A stretch of 52,927 nt of DNA, from the NCBI GenBank assembly GCA_021296095.1, contig JAGWBB010000008.1:1-52927 (forward strand). The letters are read 5' to 3'. The position numbers and the translations under genes were made by a program. The stretch's first letter is position 1. Every line of letters begins with the position of its first letter. This DNA is from Desulfurellaceae bacterium. GTDB lineage: Bacteria > Desulfobacterota > Binatia > Bin18. The notes under the pieces were generated by a model that saw nothing but the letters and a program-made list of their open reading frames with translations, was not told where the DNA came from and searched no databases. This document shows positions 16,698 to 24,422 of this stretch, piece after piece.

Positions 16698-17838
16698 ATG
16701 ACTACTGCAACGGAAACCGGCAACGGCCCACTCCAGGCGCGACGCGCCTTGTGGGCATCGGGTGTGTTCTATGTCCTTATCGCTTTTGAGTTCTTTTATA
16801 TGGCCTCGCCATTTGCCGCGTATTTCTATGCGGTCTACGGTCCGGGGCTCGACTGGTTACAGGTCTCGGGAACGACGAGCTGGCTCATCCAGTTCTTCAT
16901 GCCGCACCTGGTCGAGGAAACACGTTCGGTTCTGATCGATGGGCATGAATCCGTGGGGGTCGTCTTGTCCGTCGGCGGTCTGGCCGGGTTCGCGCTCGGG
17001 GCGATCCAGATCTATCGCGCCAAGCTGCGCCGGGAGGAGGCGGTCATGGGTGGGCTGTACCGCCATATCCGGCACCCGCAATACCTGGCGCTGATCGTGG
17101 CCAGCCTCGGCATGCTGCTGATCTGGCCGCGCTATCTGGTGCTCATGCTGACGGTGACGGTGGTCTTCATCTACATCGCCCTGGCCAGGGCCGAAGAGGG
17201 CAGATGTCTGCGCCAATTTCCCGGCTACGCCGCGTACATGCAGCGCACCGGCAGGTTTCTTCCGGCCCGGTTCAGCCTCAACATCGCCGTACGCTTTGGC
17301 GACAGCCGGCTGGCGCGTGTTGCGGGATGGGCGCTGAGCTATGTGAGCGTCCTTGGGCTGGCGCTTGTGCTTGCGTTTGGCATCCGGGTTCACACGCTGA
17401 ACGCGCTTCATACCCATCAGACAGATGAAGGCGTGTATGTGTCGGTCGTCGAGATGACGGACGAGGACCTCGCTGCGGTAGCGACGCTTGCGCGGTCGGC
17501 GCCGGAAGCGCAGGCAGCCGTCGGGCAGAACGCGGCTGCTGAACTACGTCGTGCCGACGGAGATGTATATTTCGGAGATTCCGATGTTTCTGCCGCCCGG
17601 ACAGGTCTTCGGACATGCCGTTCCGTCCGACCGCAACCCCGCTCTCTACAAGGTCATCTTCACCCAAGCCGTTTTCGGCGGCGAGGGACCGCCCCCAGGC
17701 GGCGACATCCTCTGGCAGGCGGTCAACAAGAAGCCGCTGGTGGAGGTCCACGTGGACCTGAAGGCCAAGACCGTCAGCGCGACCTTCCCGCCACCGGCAG
17801 AGCCGTTCTATGACAACCGGCAGGTACCGCTTTTCTGA
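16698..17838 (+). pseudogene. ICMT-like membrane methyltransferase, frameshifted
   Basis: The first reading frame encodes a membrane protein with about five hydrophobic segments and an isoprenylcysteine carboxylmethyltransferase-like core (GGLYRHIRHPQYLALIVASL, then RAEEGRCLRQFPGYAAYMQR), which binds S-adenosylmethionine. After about residue 270 this frame becomes Arg/Gly/Pro-rich nonsense. The continuing protein is found in the +1 frame from about 17535 (LLNYVVPTEMYISEIPMFLP onward) to a stop at 17838. The break is therefore between about 17480 and 17540. It may be a real inactivating indel or a sequencing error. The second part carries an additional C-terminal domain I do not recognise. The ATG at 16698 has a GGAGGGA site. 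Confidence 0.8.
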
Positions 17839-17859
17839 GGAGGGGCCATGGCCGTGCGC

Positions 17860-18450
17860 TCAGGGAGTGATCCGCAGCCCGGTGAGCAAACGTTCTATAC
17901 TGTGTTGGACTTCGGCCTTGGCGGTCGGCCGATCAGCGGCTTGGACGATGTAGAACGCCCCTTCGACTAAGGCGCCAAACCATAAACGAGCCAGCGCGCC
18001 AAGCGGCTGCGCGGCAATATAGCCCCGCTCCTGCAACCGCTCCAAGCTCTGGTGAATGAGGGTCAGCCCCGTCGGATTGGGTAGGGCGCTATTCAGAACG
18101 GCCGGACCATCGACATAGATCACCCGCTGAATGTCAGGAGCGGTGCACAGGTCCAGAAAGGTGTCGATGGCGGTCAGAATGCGCTGCCACTCGTCGCCCT
18201 CCGCCTCGGCCATACTCCGCGCAACCGCCTGCATCATAAGGCCTTCAATCTCGGTATAGACGGCGTAGAAGAGATCGGCTTTGTCTTTGAAGTGGTAATA
18301 CAGCGCGCCTCGGGTCACCCGGGCGCGCTCTACAATGGCCTCGGTCGGCGTGGCGCCATACCCCCGCTCGGTAAACAGCGCCCGGGCGGCGGCCAGCAGG
18401 GCGGTCCGGGTTTCCTCTGATCGTTCGGCATTCGTGCGCCTGGTGCCCAT
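17860..18450 (-). CDS. TetR/AcrR-family transcriptional regulator
   Basis: A 196-residue repressor. The N-terminal HTH occupies about residues 10-56 and includes LLAAARALFTERGYGATPTE, then VTRGALYYHFKDKADLFYAV, the hallmark TetR recognition-helix region. The C-terminal ligand domain (about 75-190) resembles the TetR_C_33-type helices (IDTFLDLCTAPDIQRVIYVDGPAVL). A GGTGAGGAG site precedes the ATG. It faces the broken methyltransferase tail to tail, and follows the secreted HExxH gene by 44 bp on the same strand. It may regulate that cluster or bind the operator-like palindrome at 8203-8232; neither is shown. Confidence 0.93.
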   Translation of the reverse strand: MGTRRTNAERSEETRTALLAAARALFTERGYGATPTEAIVERARVTRGALYYHFKDKADLFYAVYTEIEGLMMQAVARSMAEAEGDEWQRILTAIDTFLDLCTAPDIQRVIYVDGPAVLNSALPNPTGLTLIHQSLERLQERGYIAAQPLGALARLWFGALVEGAFYIVQAADRPTAKAEVQHSIERLLTGLRITP

Positions 18451-18494
18451 TTATACTCCTCACCGTACAAGGACCCCCCATGCAGGTCCGGTCC

Positions 18495-19946
18495 CTAGTC
18501 GCTCTCGTCGGCCTCCTCGGCCAGCCGCCAGCCCAGGTCTTTGAGCAGGAACGGGGTCAGATCAACATCGTTGGCCGCGTCGAGATCGACGCTCAAAAAG
18601 GGTTCCATGAGCAGATCGGGCGAGGCGCTCGGATCAATATGGGCAATCGACGAGCCCGGCTCAACCGGGTCGGGCGCATACAGCCGGACAAAACCGTTGG
18701 GGTCGGCTCCGACCAGACGCTTGGGGTTGAGTCTGAGCGCGGCTCGCACGTCTGTTCGTGGCAGAGCGGCCAGCAGCCCATCGCCGTGGTGGTGCGAGAT
18801 GCTGACGGCCGGGATACGACCCTGGCTGTGCGGCGCGTCCATGATCAGCGCCCCGCCGGGCTCGGTATTCCGAATCACAGCGGCGCTGGCTCCGGCCGCT
18901 TCGGCGTGGGCGACCTTGAGCGCAAACGGACAGTTGCCACGGTTGATGAACGCGATGCGGCCGCGCAGTTTTTGCTCCAGCGGCTCACAGCCATCAGTCG
19001 AGTCTCCGATCCGATCATTCACCAGCTCGACCCCGACATATGTCTCCTCAACATCCGGAGCCGGCCCGAAATCCGCCCGGGTCACCGGATACGTCCCGGC
19101 CAGACCAGGCGGAGCCTCAACGATCAACTCGGCCTGCCAGTCCAGGATGTCCCGGGCGGCTCGGGTTGTTGCCGGCCCGTCCCAGACGATGTGGTCACGG
19201 CTGACCTGGGCGTCGAGCAGCTCCTCGGCGTTCATCTCATGAAAATGCTTGTCGGTGGTGGTGTTGAGGCTGAAGACCGCATAGCGGTCGGGGAGATCTA
19301 AGGGCGTCTGGCCCGAGGTCTCATCAATCAGGCTGGTCAGTCCCAGCCCGTGGGCAAACTCGTGCATGGCCACATTCAGCAGCGCAATATCGCCCGCAGC
19401 CGGGGCATTGTCAAAGCCGTAGTACCAGTTGCCGGGCAAGCAGGCGCTGTTGTCGTCCACCTTGCCGTTAAAATAGACCACGATGTCGTCCTGGAAGGGT
19501 GGTTTGAGCAGTTCCGCAGCCGCCCGTCCGGGGTGCAGGTCAAAACCCGCCAGCTGGTTGGCCAGCGCCGCAGGATACCACGTATCCGCGTCGATAGATG
19601 TCGCCGGAAAGTTGGCAAACACGCGGATCGGGCCGGCCGCCCCCAGCACGGCCGTGGTCGGACTGCACGGCAGCGACTGAAAGGTCGCCTGGATCACGAT
19701 ATTCACGTCGCCTTCGAGCAGGCCGCTCCACAGCTCGGCGGCCAGGCGCAGCACGTTCAGCCGCTGCTCGCCCAGCGTCCGACCCGGATTGCCGCCGACC
19801 GGACTGAGCGGAGCGGGATCGTTGAGGCCCACCTCGACCGCATCGACATTGTTGATCCGAATCGTCACCTCGGCCCGGACCGGCGCGGTCAGGACCAGCA
19901 GGCCCAGCCAGCACATGCCGAGACCCACGAGCCGGGCGACTCGCAT
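18495..19946 (-). CDS. secreted HExxH protein with PA domain
   Basis: A 483-residue secreted protein with a signal peptide ending near Val-Arg-Ala (25). The N-terminal domain has a zinc-protease-like helix HEFAHGLGL (His195, Glu196, His199, Gly202). The metzincin third ligand position (residue 205) is Ser, so the classical HExxHxxGxxH/D site is incomplete. A PA (protease-associated) domain follows at about 300-395 (GRIAFINRGNCPFALKVAHA is typical). A C-terminal segment of about 80 residues ends in an acidic tail. Its start codon overlaps the stop of the upstream small anchored gene by 1 bp (TAATG), so they are translationally coupled. A peptidase or a binding protein derived from one are both possible. 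Confidence 0.85.
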   Translation of the reverse strand: MRVARLVGLGMCWLGLLVLTAPVRAEVTIRINNVDAVEVGLNDPAPLSPVGGNPGRTLGEQRLNVLRLAAELWSGLLEGDVNIVIQATFQSLPCSPTTAVLGAAGPIRVFANFPATSIDADTWYPAALANQLAGFDLHPGRAAAELLKPPFQDDIVVYFNGKVDDNSACLPGNWYYGFDNAPAAGDIALLNVAMHEFAHGLGLTSLIDETSGQTPLDLPDRYAVFSLNTTTDKHFHEMNAEELLDAQVSRDHIVWDGPATTRAARDILDWQAELIVEAPPGLAGTYPVTRADFGPAPDVEETYVGVELVNDRIGDSTDGCEPLEQKLRGRIAFINRGNCPFALKVAHAEAAGASAAVIRNTEPGGALIMDAPHSQGRIPAVSISHHHGDGLLAALPRTDVRAALRLNPKRLVGADPNGFVRLYAPDPVEPGSSIAHIDPSASPDLLMEPFLSVDLDAANDVDLTPFLLKDLGWRLAEEADESD

Positions 19947-20428
19947 TACTCCTCCGCCCGCAGCGGCAGCTGGTGGCCGCCCGTTTCGAGAACGGCCGCC
20001 GCCTGTTCCAGACCCGACACACAGCTCATGTCCGGCAGCCCGTGTTCGTTGACCTGGGCGACAGAGAAGTTCAAACGCTCCGTGCCGACCACAACCGAGA
20101 TTGTGCCGTCAGCGAAATAGGTCGGCGCGCGGGGCGCAGAGCGAAACTGGTGGCGCAGGGCAGCGGCCAGGGACTTACGCTGAGTCGGGCTGGGGGGCCG
20201 CAGCCGGCCCGTATCGGGATCGGTCCCGACCTGAATGTGGGCGCGCCCGGCCGCCGCCGGCGCGGCGGCCGGAACAGGCGGAGCGGTGCTTGTGGCTTGG
20301 TCTGCCGCGGTCTCAGAGGCCTGCTGCGGTCGGGGGGCGGGCGCCTGTTCTCGCAGCACGGTCATCAGGGCCAGCGCCAGGACCAGTCCGACCAGCAGCG
20401 CCGTGCCCGGCCCTTTTCTATCCACCAA
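19946..20428 (-). CDS. membrane-anchored small protein, post-PEP-CTERM-1-like
   Basis: A 160-residue protein with a single N-terminal transmembrane or uncleaved signal helix (about 10-25), a Pro/Ala/Thr-rich linker (about 28-60) and a compact domain (about 62-150). The domain pattern, DPDTGRLRPPSP then ADGTISVVVG then a conserved Cys near DMSCVSG, resembles the small proteins annotated post-PEP-CTERM-1 in other genomes; this is a memory-based match. It overlaps the phosphotriesterase gene by 11 bp upstream and the HExxH gene by 1 bp downstream. The coupling suggests it acts with the secreted HExxH protein, perhaps as an anchor or inhibitor; that is inference. Confidence 0.7.
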   Translation of the reverse strand: MVDRKGPGTALLVGLVLALALMTVLREQAPAPRPQQASETAADQATSTAPPVPAAAPAAAGRAHIQVGTDPDTGRLRPPSPTQRKSLAAALRHQFRSAPRAPTYFADGTISVVVGTERLNFSVAQVNEHGLPDMSCVSGLEQAAAVLETGGHQLPLRAEE

Positions 20429-21389
20429 AATAGCTCCTGGGATTATCGACCGTCATGGTCCGAATCGTGCCCTCGCTCACGCCGGCTTTGCTGAGCTGAG
20501 GCAGGATGTTCTTCATGATGTGGGAATAGCTCCAATTGGGGCAGGCGTCCATGAATTTCTGCCAGTCGTCGCTCACCCGGCCCAGCCAGCAGCTGACGTG
20601 GTCGTGGGACAGCATAATGCGATCAAAGCCGACCGCCAGCAGGCCGATCAGCGAGGCCAGGCGCATCTTGTCCGAGGCGATCGTTTCCACCCCGAAACGA
20701 TCAAAGCCGATCCAGGCGCCCCGCTCAAGAATGGCGAAGTAGTAGCGCATATCGCCGACCCCGCAGGCATGGCCGATCAGCACGCTGTTGAAATCCACGC
20801 CCTCGTCTTCAAACACGTCGAGCGTCTGGCGTCCCAGCGGCCCGAGTTCGTCGTTGTGGCACAGGATCGGGGCGCCGGTTGCCTTGTGAGCCCGGGCGGC
20901 GGCCCGCAAACAGGTTTCCTCACACGGAGCGATGTCGGTCGCGGTTTCGGTCATGCCCGGAATCCCGCCGGTCGCGGTCTTGATGATGCCCGGCTTGATA
21001 CCGGTGTCGTTCATCCCCTCGGTCAGCTCACGCTCGTAGACCTCGGCGATGGCGTCGGCGTCCAGGCTGCGGAAGTGGGGCGGAATACCCAGCGCCTCGT
21101 TGTACAGGCCGGTCGCCATGATGATCTGGACGCCCGACTTCTCGGCCGCCTCAAGGGCGAACTCGGGGTCCCGACCCAGCTCCATAGGACACGGATCGAC
21201 AAACGAGGTCACCCCCAGAGCTTTGATCTCCTTGAGCTTATCGACCACCTTTGCCATTTCGCCCGGCCGGTCAAAGCTGGCATTGTCAAACTCCCAGCCG
21301 GGGAAGCCGGCCGTCAGGTGTTCGTGGATCAGGGTAAAGCCCAAGTCCTCGGGCGTACAGGTTCCGGTTACGGTGTGAATCGTCGGCAT
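20418..21389 (-). CDS. phosphotriesterase-family metallohydrolase
   Basis: A 323-residue amidohydrolase-superfamily protein of the phosphotriesterase/PLL group. The binuclear metal site can be read: His22 and His24 (HEH near the N-terminus), carbamylated Lys137 (GIIKTATG), His178 (ILCHND), His207 (IGHACG) and Asp263 (SHDH). All ligands are present. Relatives hydrolyse lactones, esters or organophosphates; lactonase-type activity is common for environmental members. The ATG at 21389 has a nearby AAGGAG site. The gene lies 14 bp after a VOC-family gene and overlaps the next one by 11 bp, so it belongs to the minus-strand series from 24280. Its natural substrate is unknown. Confidence 0.92.
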   Translation of the reverse strand: MPTIHTVTGTCTPEDLGFTLIHEHLTAGFPGWEFDNASFDRPGEMAKVVDKLKEIKALGVTSFVDPCPMELGRDPEFALEAAEKSGVQIIMATGLYNEALGIPPHFRSLDADAIAEVYERELTEGMNDTGIKPGIIKTATGGIPGMTETATDIAPCEETCLRAAARAHKATGAPILCHNDELGPLGRQTLDVFEDEGVDFNSVLIGHACGVGDMRYYFAILERGAWIGFDRFGVETIASDKMRLASLIGLLAVGFDRIMLSHDHVSCWLGRVSDDWQKFMDACPNWSYSHIMKNILPQLSKAGVSEGTIRTMTVDNPRSYFGG

Positions 21390-21403
21390 ATGCGACTCCT
21401 TTC

Positions 21404-21790
21404 CTAGAGATACTGCAAGAAATACAGATTATTCCCGTCAGGGTCTTTGAAGGCCGCAATCCGGGCGCCCCAGTCCTGATCCTCGGGTTCACCCAGGAAG
21501 CTGATGCCCTTGGCCCGACACTCGGCGTAGGACTGCTTCACGTCGTCAACCAGGAAGCTGATATGATCCAGACCGGGCGGATTGTTGGCCAGGCTGGCCT
21601 CTCGCCCAACGGCTTGAGGGCTATGCCTGGTCTGAAACAGAAACAGCACGGCGGTCTCCGAGGTCATGGTACAGCCCTTCACATCCGCCTCGTAGTCATC
21701 GCCTTTCTGAAACCCCAGCTTTTCATAAAAGGCGACGGAACGCGCCAGATCGGTCACCGCCACGCCAACATTATCAATGCCCTTGAGCAT
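21404..21790 (-). CDS. VOC-family (glyoxalase/dioxygenase fold) protein
   Basis: A 128-residue single-module vicinal oxygen chelate protein. It has two beta-alpha-beta-beta-beta units: the first from DNVGVAVTDLARSVAFYEKL (residues 6-25), the second from GLDHISFLVDDV (about 73). The C-terminal end FKDPDGNNLYFLQYL carries the typical metal-binding Glu/Asn region, though the usual final Glu is Asn here (NNLYF). Members are lyases, isomerases, dioxygenases or resistance proteins; this one may bind a metabolite of the neighbouring hydrolases. A GGAGGA site precedes the ATG, and it lies 37 bp from the threonine aldolase gene. Confidence 0.9.
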   Translation of the reverse strand: MLKGIDNVGVAVTDLARSVAFYEKLGFQKGDDYEADVKGCTMTSETAVLFLFQTRHSPQAVGREASLANNPPGLDHISFLVDDVKQSYAECRAKGISFLGEPEDQDWGARIAAFKDPDGNNLYFLQYL

Positions 21791-21827
21791 AGGCTGTCCT
21801 CCTTTGCTGTTGGTATGCTCCCCCGCC

Positions 21828-22883
21828 CTAGCCGCTCAGCTCTTTCCACACCGTGCCGATGATCCGTAGGGCGTCGTGGATATGCCGCCGGGTCAATCCG
21901 TAGTGGGTCACCGCCCGCAGACGCCCCCGGCCCAGGTCGCCGATCCTGACCCCGGCGTCGGCCAGCCGGGCGACCAGCATGGTCTCGTCAATCCGCTCGT
22001 CTGCAATCCGAAAAATCACCAGATTGGTCTGGACGGTTTCCAGGTCCAGCCGCAGGCCGGGCAGCTCGGCCAGGCCGTGGGCCAGAATCCGGGCGTTGGC
22101 GTGGTCCTCTTCAAGGCGTTCGACCATGTCGGTCAGGGCCACAATGCCGGCTGCGGCAATAATCCCGGCCTGCCGCATCCCGCCCCCCAGCATTTTGCGG
22201 TAGCGCCGGGCCTGGGCAATGAATGCGGCCCGGCCACACACCAGCGACCCGACCGGGGCGGCCAAGCCCTTGGACAGACAGAACTGGACCGAGTCAACCT
22301 GACGGGTCAGCTCCGCGACCGTGCAGCCCCTGGCGACCGCAGCGTTAAAAATCCGCGAGCCATCCATATGCACCGGCAGCTCGAAGCCGTCGGCCAGCAT
22401 GCGGACGGACTCCAGATACGACGCCGACAAGACCGTGCCACCACAGCGGTTGTGGGTATTTTCCAGACACACTACCCCGGCCGGCGCGGCGTGAATATCG
22501 CTCGCGGCCGGCCGAACGGCCCGCTCCAGATCAGCCACGGCCAGCTCGCCAAACCGCCCGGTCGGCACCGGGTGGAACACGCAGCCGCCCAGCGCCGACA
22601 CTCCACCCGCCTCATAGTGGTAGATATGCGCCTCATCGCCGACAATCACCTCGGCGCCCCGCCGGCAGTGGCTCAGCATGGAAACGAGGTTACCCATCGT
22701 CCCGCTGGCCACCAGCAACGCGGCCTCCTTGCCCAGCAGCTCGGCGGCCAGGGCTTCGAGCCGGTTGACGCTAGGGTCTTCGGCCATGACATCGTCGCCC
22801 AGCTCGGCCTGGGCGATGGCCTGACGCATGGCCGGGCTGGGCAGGGTCACGGTGTCGCTGCGCAGATCGATCATATCGACCAT
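21828..22883 (-). CDS. ltaE: low-specificity L-threonine aldolase
   Basis: A 351-residue PLP-dependent (fold type I) beta-eliminating aldolase that splits threonine or allo-threonine into glycine and acetaldehyde. The N-terminus IDLRSDTVTLPSPAMR is diagnostic. The PLP lysine is Lys205 in QFCLSKGLAAPVGS; Asp174 in HMDGSR contacts the pyridine nitrogen; His86/His89 lie in GDEAHIYHYE. I chose the ATG at 22883, which has a GGAGG site 9 bp upstream; the longer open frame (to 23246) is the antisense-free continuation over the S4 gene and is not real. It lies 4 bp after the S4 gene, so they are co-translated. Confidence 0.93.
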   Translation of the reverse strand: MVDMIDLRSDTVTLPSPAMRQAIAQAELGDDVMAEDPSVNRLEALAAELLGKEAALLVASGTMGNLVSMLSHCRRGAEVIVGDEAHIYHYEAGGVSALGGCVFHPVPTGRFGELAVADLERAVRPAASDIHAAPAGVVCLENTHNRCGGTVLSASYLESVRMLADGFELPVHMDGSRIFNAAVARGCTVAELTRQVDSVQFCLSKGLAAPVGSLVCGRAAFIAQARRYRKMLGGGMRQAGIIAAAGIVALTDMVERLEEDHANARILAHGLAELPGLRLDLETVQTNLVIFRIADERIDETMLVARLADAGVRIGDLGRGRLRAVTHYGLTRRHIHDALRIIGTVWKELSG

Positions 22884-22887
22884 AGAC

Positions 22888-23295
22888 CTACCTCCGTCCT
22901 CGTAGCTTCCCGATCTGGCGCCGCTCACGCTTGGTTGGCCGGTGCGCCCCGTGGGGCCGAAACTGGGGCGGCACGAAAACGCTCCGCTCCTCGCGCGGCG
23001 GAGGCGGCGGCGAGTGATCTTCGTACAGCTGGCGCGCCTCAGAGGCCGGACCGCGCCGCTCGGCCAGGGCAACGACCGTGAACTCCTTGCGGCCGGCCGG
23101 ATGGGTGACGCTGACCGCATCGCTGACCCGGACCAGCTTGTGGGGTTTGGCGGTATGGCCGTTGACCTTGACCTTGCCCCCGTCGCAGGCTTCGGCGGCC
23201 AGCGAGCGACTTTTGTACAAACGGGTGGCCCACAGCCAGCGGTCAATGCGGACAGCGGGCGCGGCCTGGACGGCTGCGGCAGTACGGTCGGCCAT
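22888..23295 (-). CDS. S4-domain RNA-binding protein (Hsp15-like)
   Basis: A 135-residue protein with an S4 domain at about 15-75: VRIDRWLWATRLYKSRSLAA, then GGKVKVNGHTAKPHKLV. This matches Hsp15/HslR proteins, which bind stalled 50S subunits carrying nascent tRNA and help recycle them. The tail is Pro-rich (five prolines near 97-101) and strongly basic, ending in RRQIGKLRGRR, as often seen. I chose the ATG at 23295 with a GGGAG site overlapping the stop of the upstream LLM gene; 23349 would add 18 residues and overlap that gene. Its presence in a metabolic operon looks incidental. Confidence 0.9.
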   Translation of the reverse strand: MADRTAAAVQAAPAVRIDRWLWATRLYKSRSLAAEACDGGKVKVNGHTAKPHKLVRVSDAVSVTHPAGRKEFTVVALAERRGPASEARQLYEDHSPPPPPREERSVFVPPQFRPHGAHRPTKRERRQIGKLRGRR

Positions 23296-23299
23296 CGGC

Positions 23300-24280
23300 T
23301 CAGCTCCCAAAGGCGTTGAGCACGGCCCGGATGCCGGCGTCATAGTCACCGTCGATCGCGGTCGGATACAGGACTACATAGGACGCTCCGCCGCGTTCGA
23401 ACTCTTCGACCTTGTCGCGACAGGCCTGGGCCGAGCCGAGGGCCGCCACCTGGGTCGCCATGTCGTCAGACACGGCCGCAGCGGCGGCGGACGGATCGTT
23501 CTGCTCCCAGGCCGCAGCGATACCGGCCGCTTCGGTCTCGTAGCCCTGGCGAACAAACAGGCGGTTATAGTACGGCATCCGGCCGTAGAACGACAGCGTC
23601 TGTTTGACCGAGCGCAGGGCGACCGCCCGGTCGTCGCACACACAGCAGTGCATGATCAGCGCAATCTGCACCTCGGCGGCAGAGCGGCCGGCCTGCTCGG
23701 CACCCCGGCCGATGCCGTCAACCACTTCCTGCAAACCGTGCGGGGCATAGTTGAGCGGCAGGCTGCCGTCGGCCAGCTCTCCGGTGAGGCCGATGCTGCG
23801 GGGTGAGATGCCGGCTACATAGATCGGAATCTTGCCGCTGGGACGCGGCACGGGAATACCCCGCGAGGCCATGGCCGCCAGGGCCTCATCCTCGCCGCGA
23901 AAAATCCGGGACAGGCTGGCGATGTACTCGCGCAGCGCGGTCAGCGGTTTGTCCATGCTGATACCGAAGGCCGCGTTCACCGGCACGTGGCTGGTGCCCA
24001 GACCGAGCAGCATGCGGCCGGGGGCCAGCTGGTCGATCGTCATGACGTGCAGGGCGGCCAGCAAGGGATGACGCAGGTAGAGGTTGGTGATACCGGTGCC
24101 GACCTGAATCCTGCCCGTGTGGCTGACAAAATGCTGGGCCAGGGCCAGGGAATCGGTCATCGACTCGGTGACCAGAAAGTTTCGCAGCCCGATCGCTTCG
24201 GCCTGTCTGGCGTAGTCGGTCAGGGTATCGATATTGCCGGGCGCCATATTGCTCATGAGCAAGAGTCCGGGGGTTTGCAT
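23300..24280 (-). CDS. LLM-class flavin-dependent oxidoreductase
   Basis: A 326-residue luciferase-like oxidoreductase. Visible features: the N-terminal strand GLLLMSNMAPGNIDTLTDYA, then RIQVGTGITNLYLRHPLLAA and APGRMLLGLGTSHVPVN, the phosphate-binding region, then IPIYVAGISPRSIGLTGELA. Length and motifs fit the F420-dependent or FMN-dependent subgroup like methylene-H4MPT reductase relatives. I chose the ATG at 24280, which has a GGAGG site; 24334 adds 18 residues outside the family. It begins the minus-strand series that runs to the TetR gene, and is divergent from the M20 amidohydrolase across a 140-bp gap. Confidence 0.9.
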   Translation of the reverse strand: MQTPGLLLMSNMAPGNIDTLTDYARQAEAIGLRNFLVTESMTDSLALAQHFVSHTGRIQVGTGITNLYLRHPLLAALHVMTIDQLAPGRMLLGLGTSHVPVNAAFGISMDKPLTALREYIASLSRIFRGEDEALAAMASRGIPVPRPSGKIPIYVAGISPRSIGLTGELADGSLPLNYAPHGLQEVVDGIGRGAEQAGRSAAEVQIALIMHCCVCDDRAVALRSVKQTLSFYGRMPYYNRLFVRQGYETEAAGIAAAWEQNDPSAAAAAVSDDMATQVAALGSAQACRDKVEEFERGGASYVVLYPTAIDGDYDAGIRAVLNAFGS

Positions 24281-24358
24281 GGGGACCTCCTTTGCTGTCG
24301 ATTTCAAATCACAAGCCCGCCGGAACTGCAACACGGACCGGGCTCAGGCAAAAAATTG

Positions 24359-24387
24359 TTGCCGTTGTCAGCCCGGCGTGCTAGCGT
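24359..24387 (+). promoter_or_regulatory. possible sigma-70-type promoter of the M20 gene
   Basis: TTGCCG (24359-24364), 17 bp, then TAGCGT (24382-24387), ending 35 bp before the ATG at 24423. Spacing is ideal and the -35 is good, but the -10 is weak. A promoter is needed here because the flanking genes are divergent. Confidence 0.3.
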
Positions 24388-24422
24388 CAGCCCCAAACCG
24401 GGACACCAGTCGGGAGGACGCC

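Noticed and set aside
18480-21407. Plus-strand open frames opposite the PA/HExxH, anchored protein and phosphotriesterase genes
   Set aside because: No signal, motif or ribosome-binding site; shadow frames of well-supported minus-strand genes.
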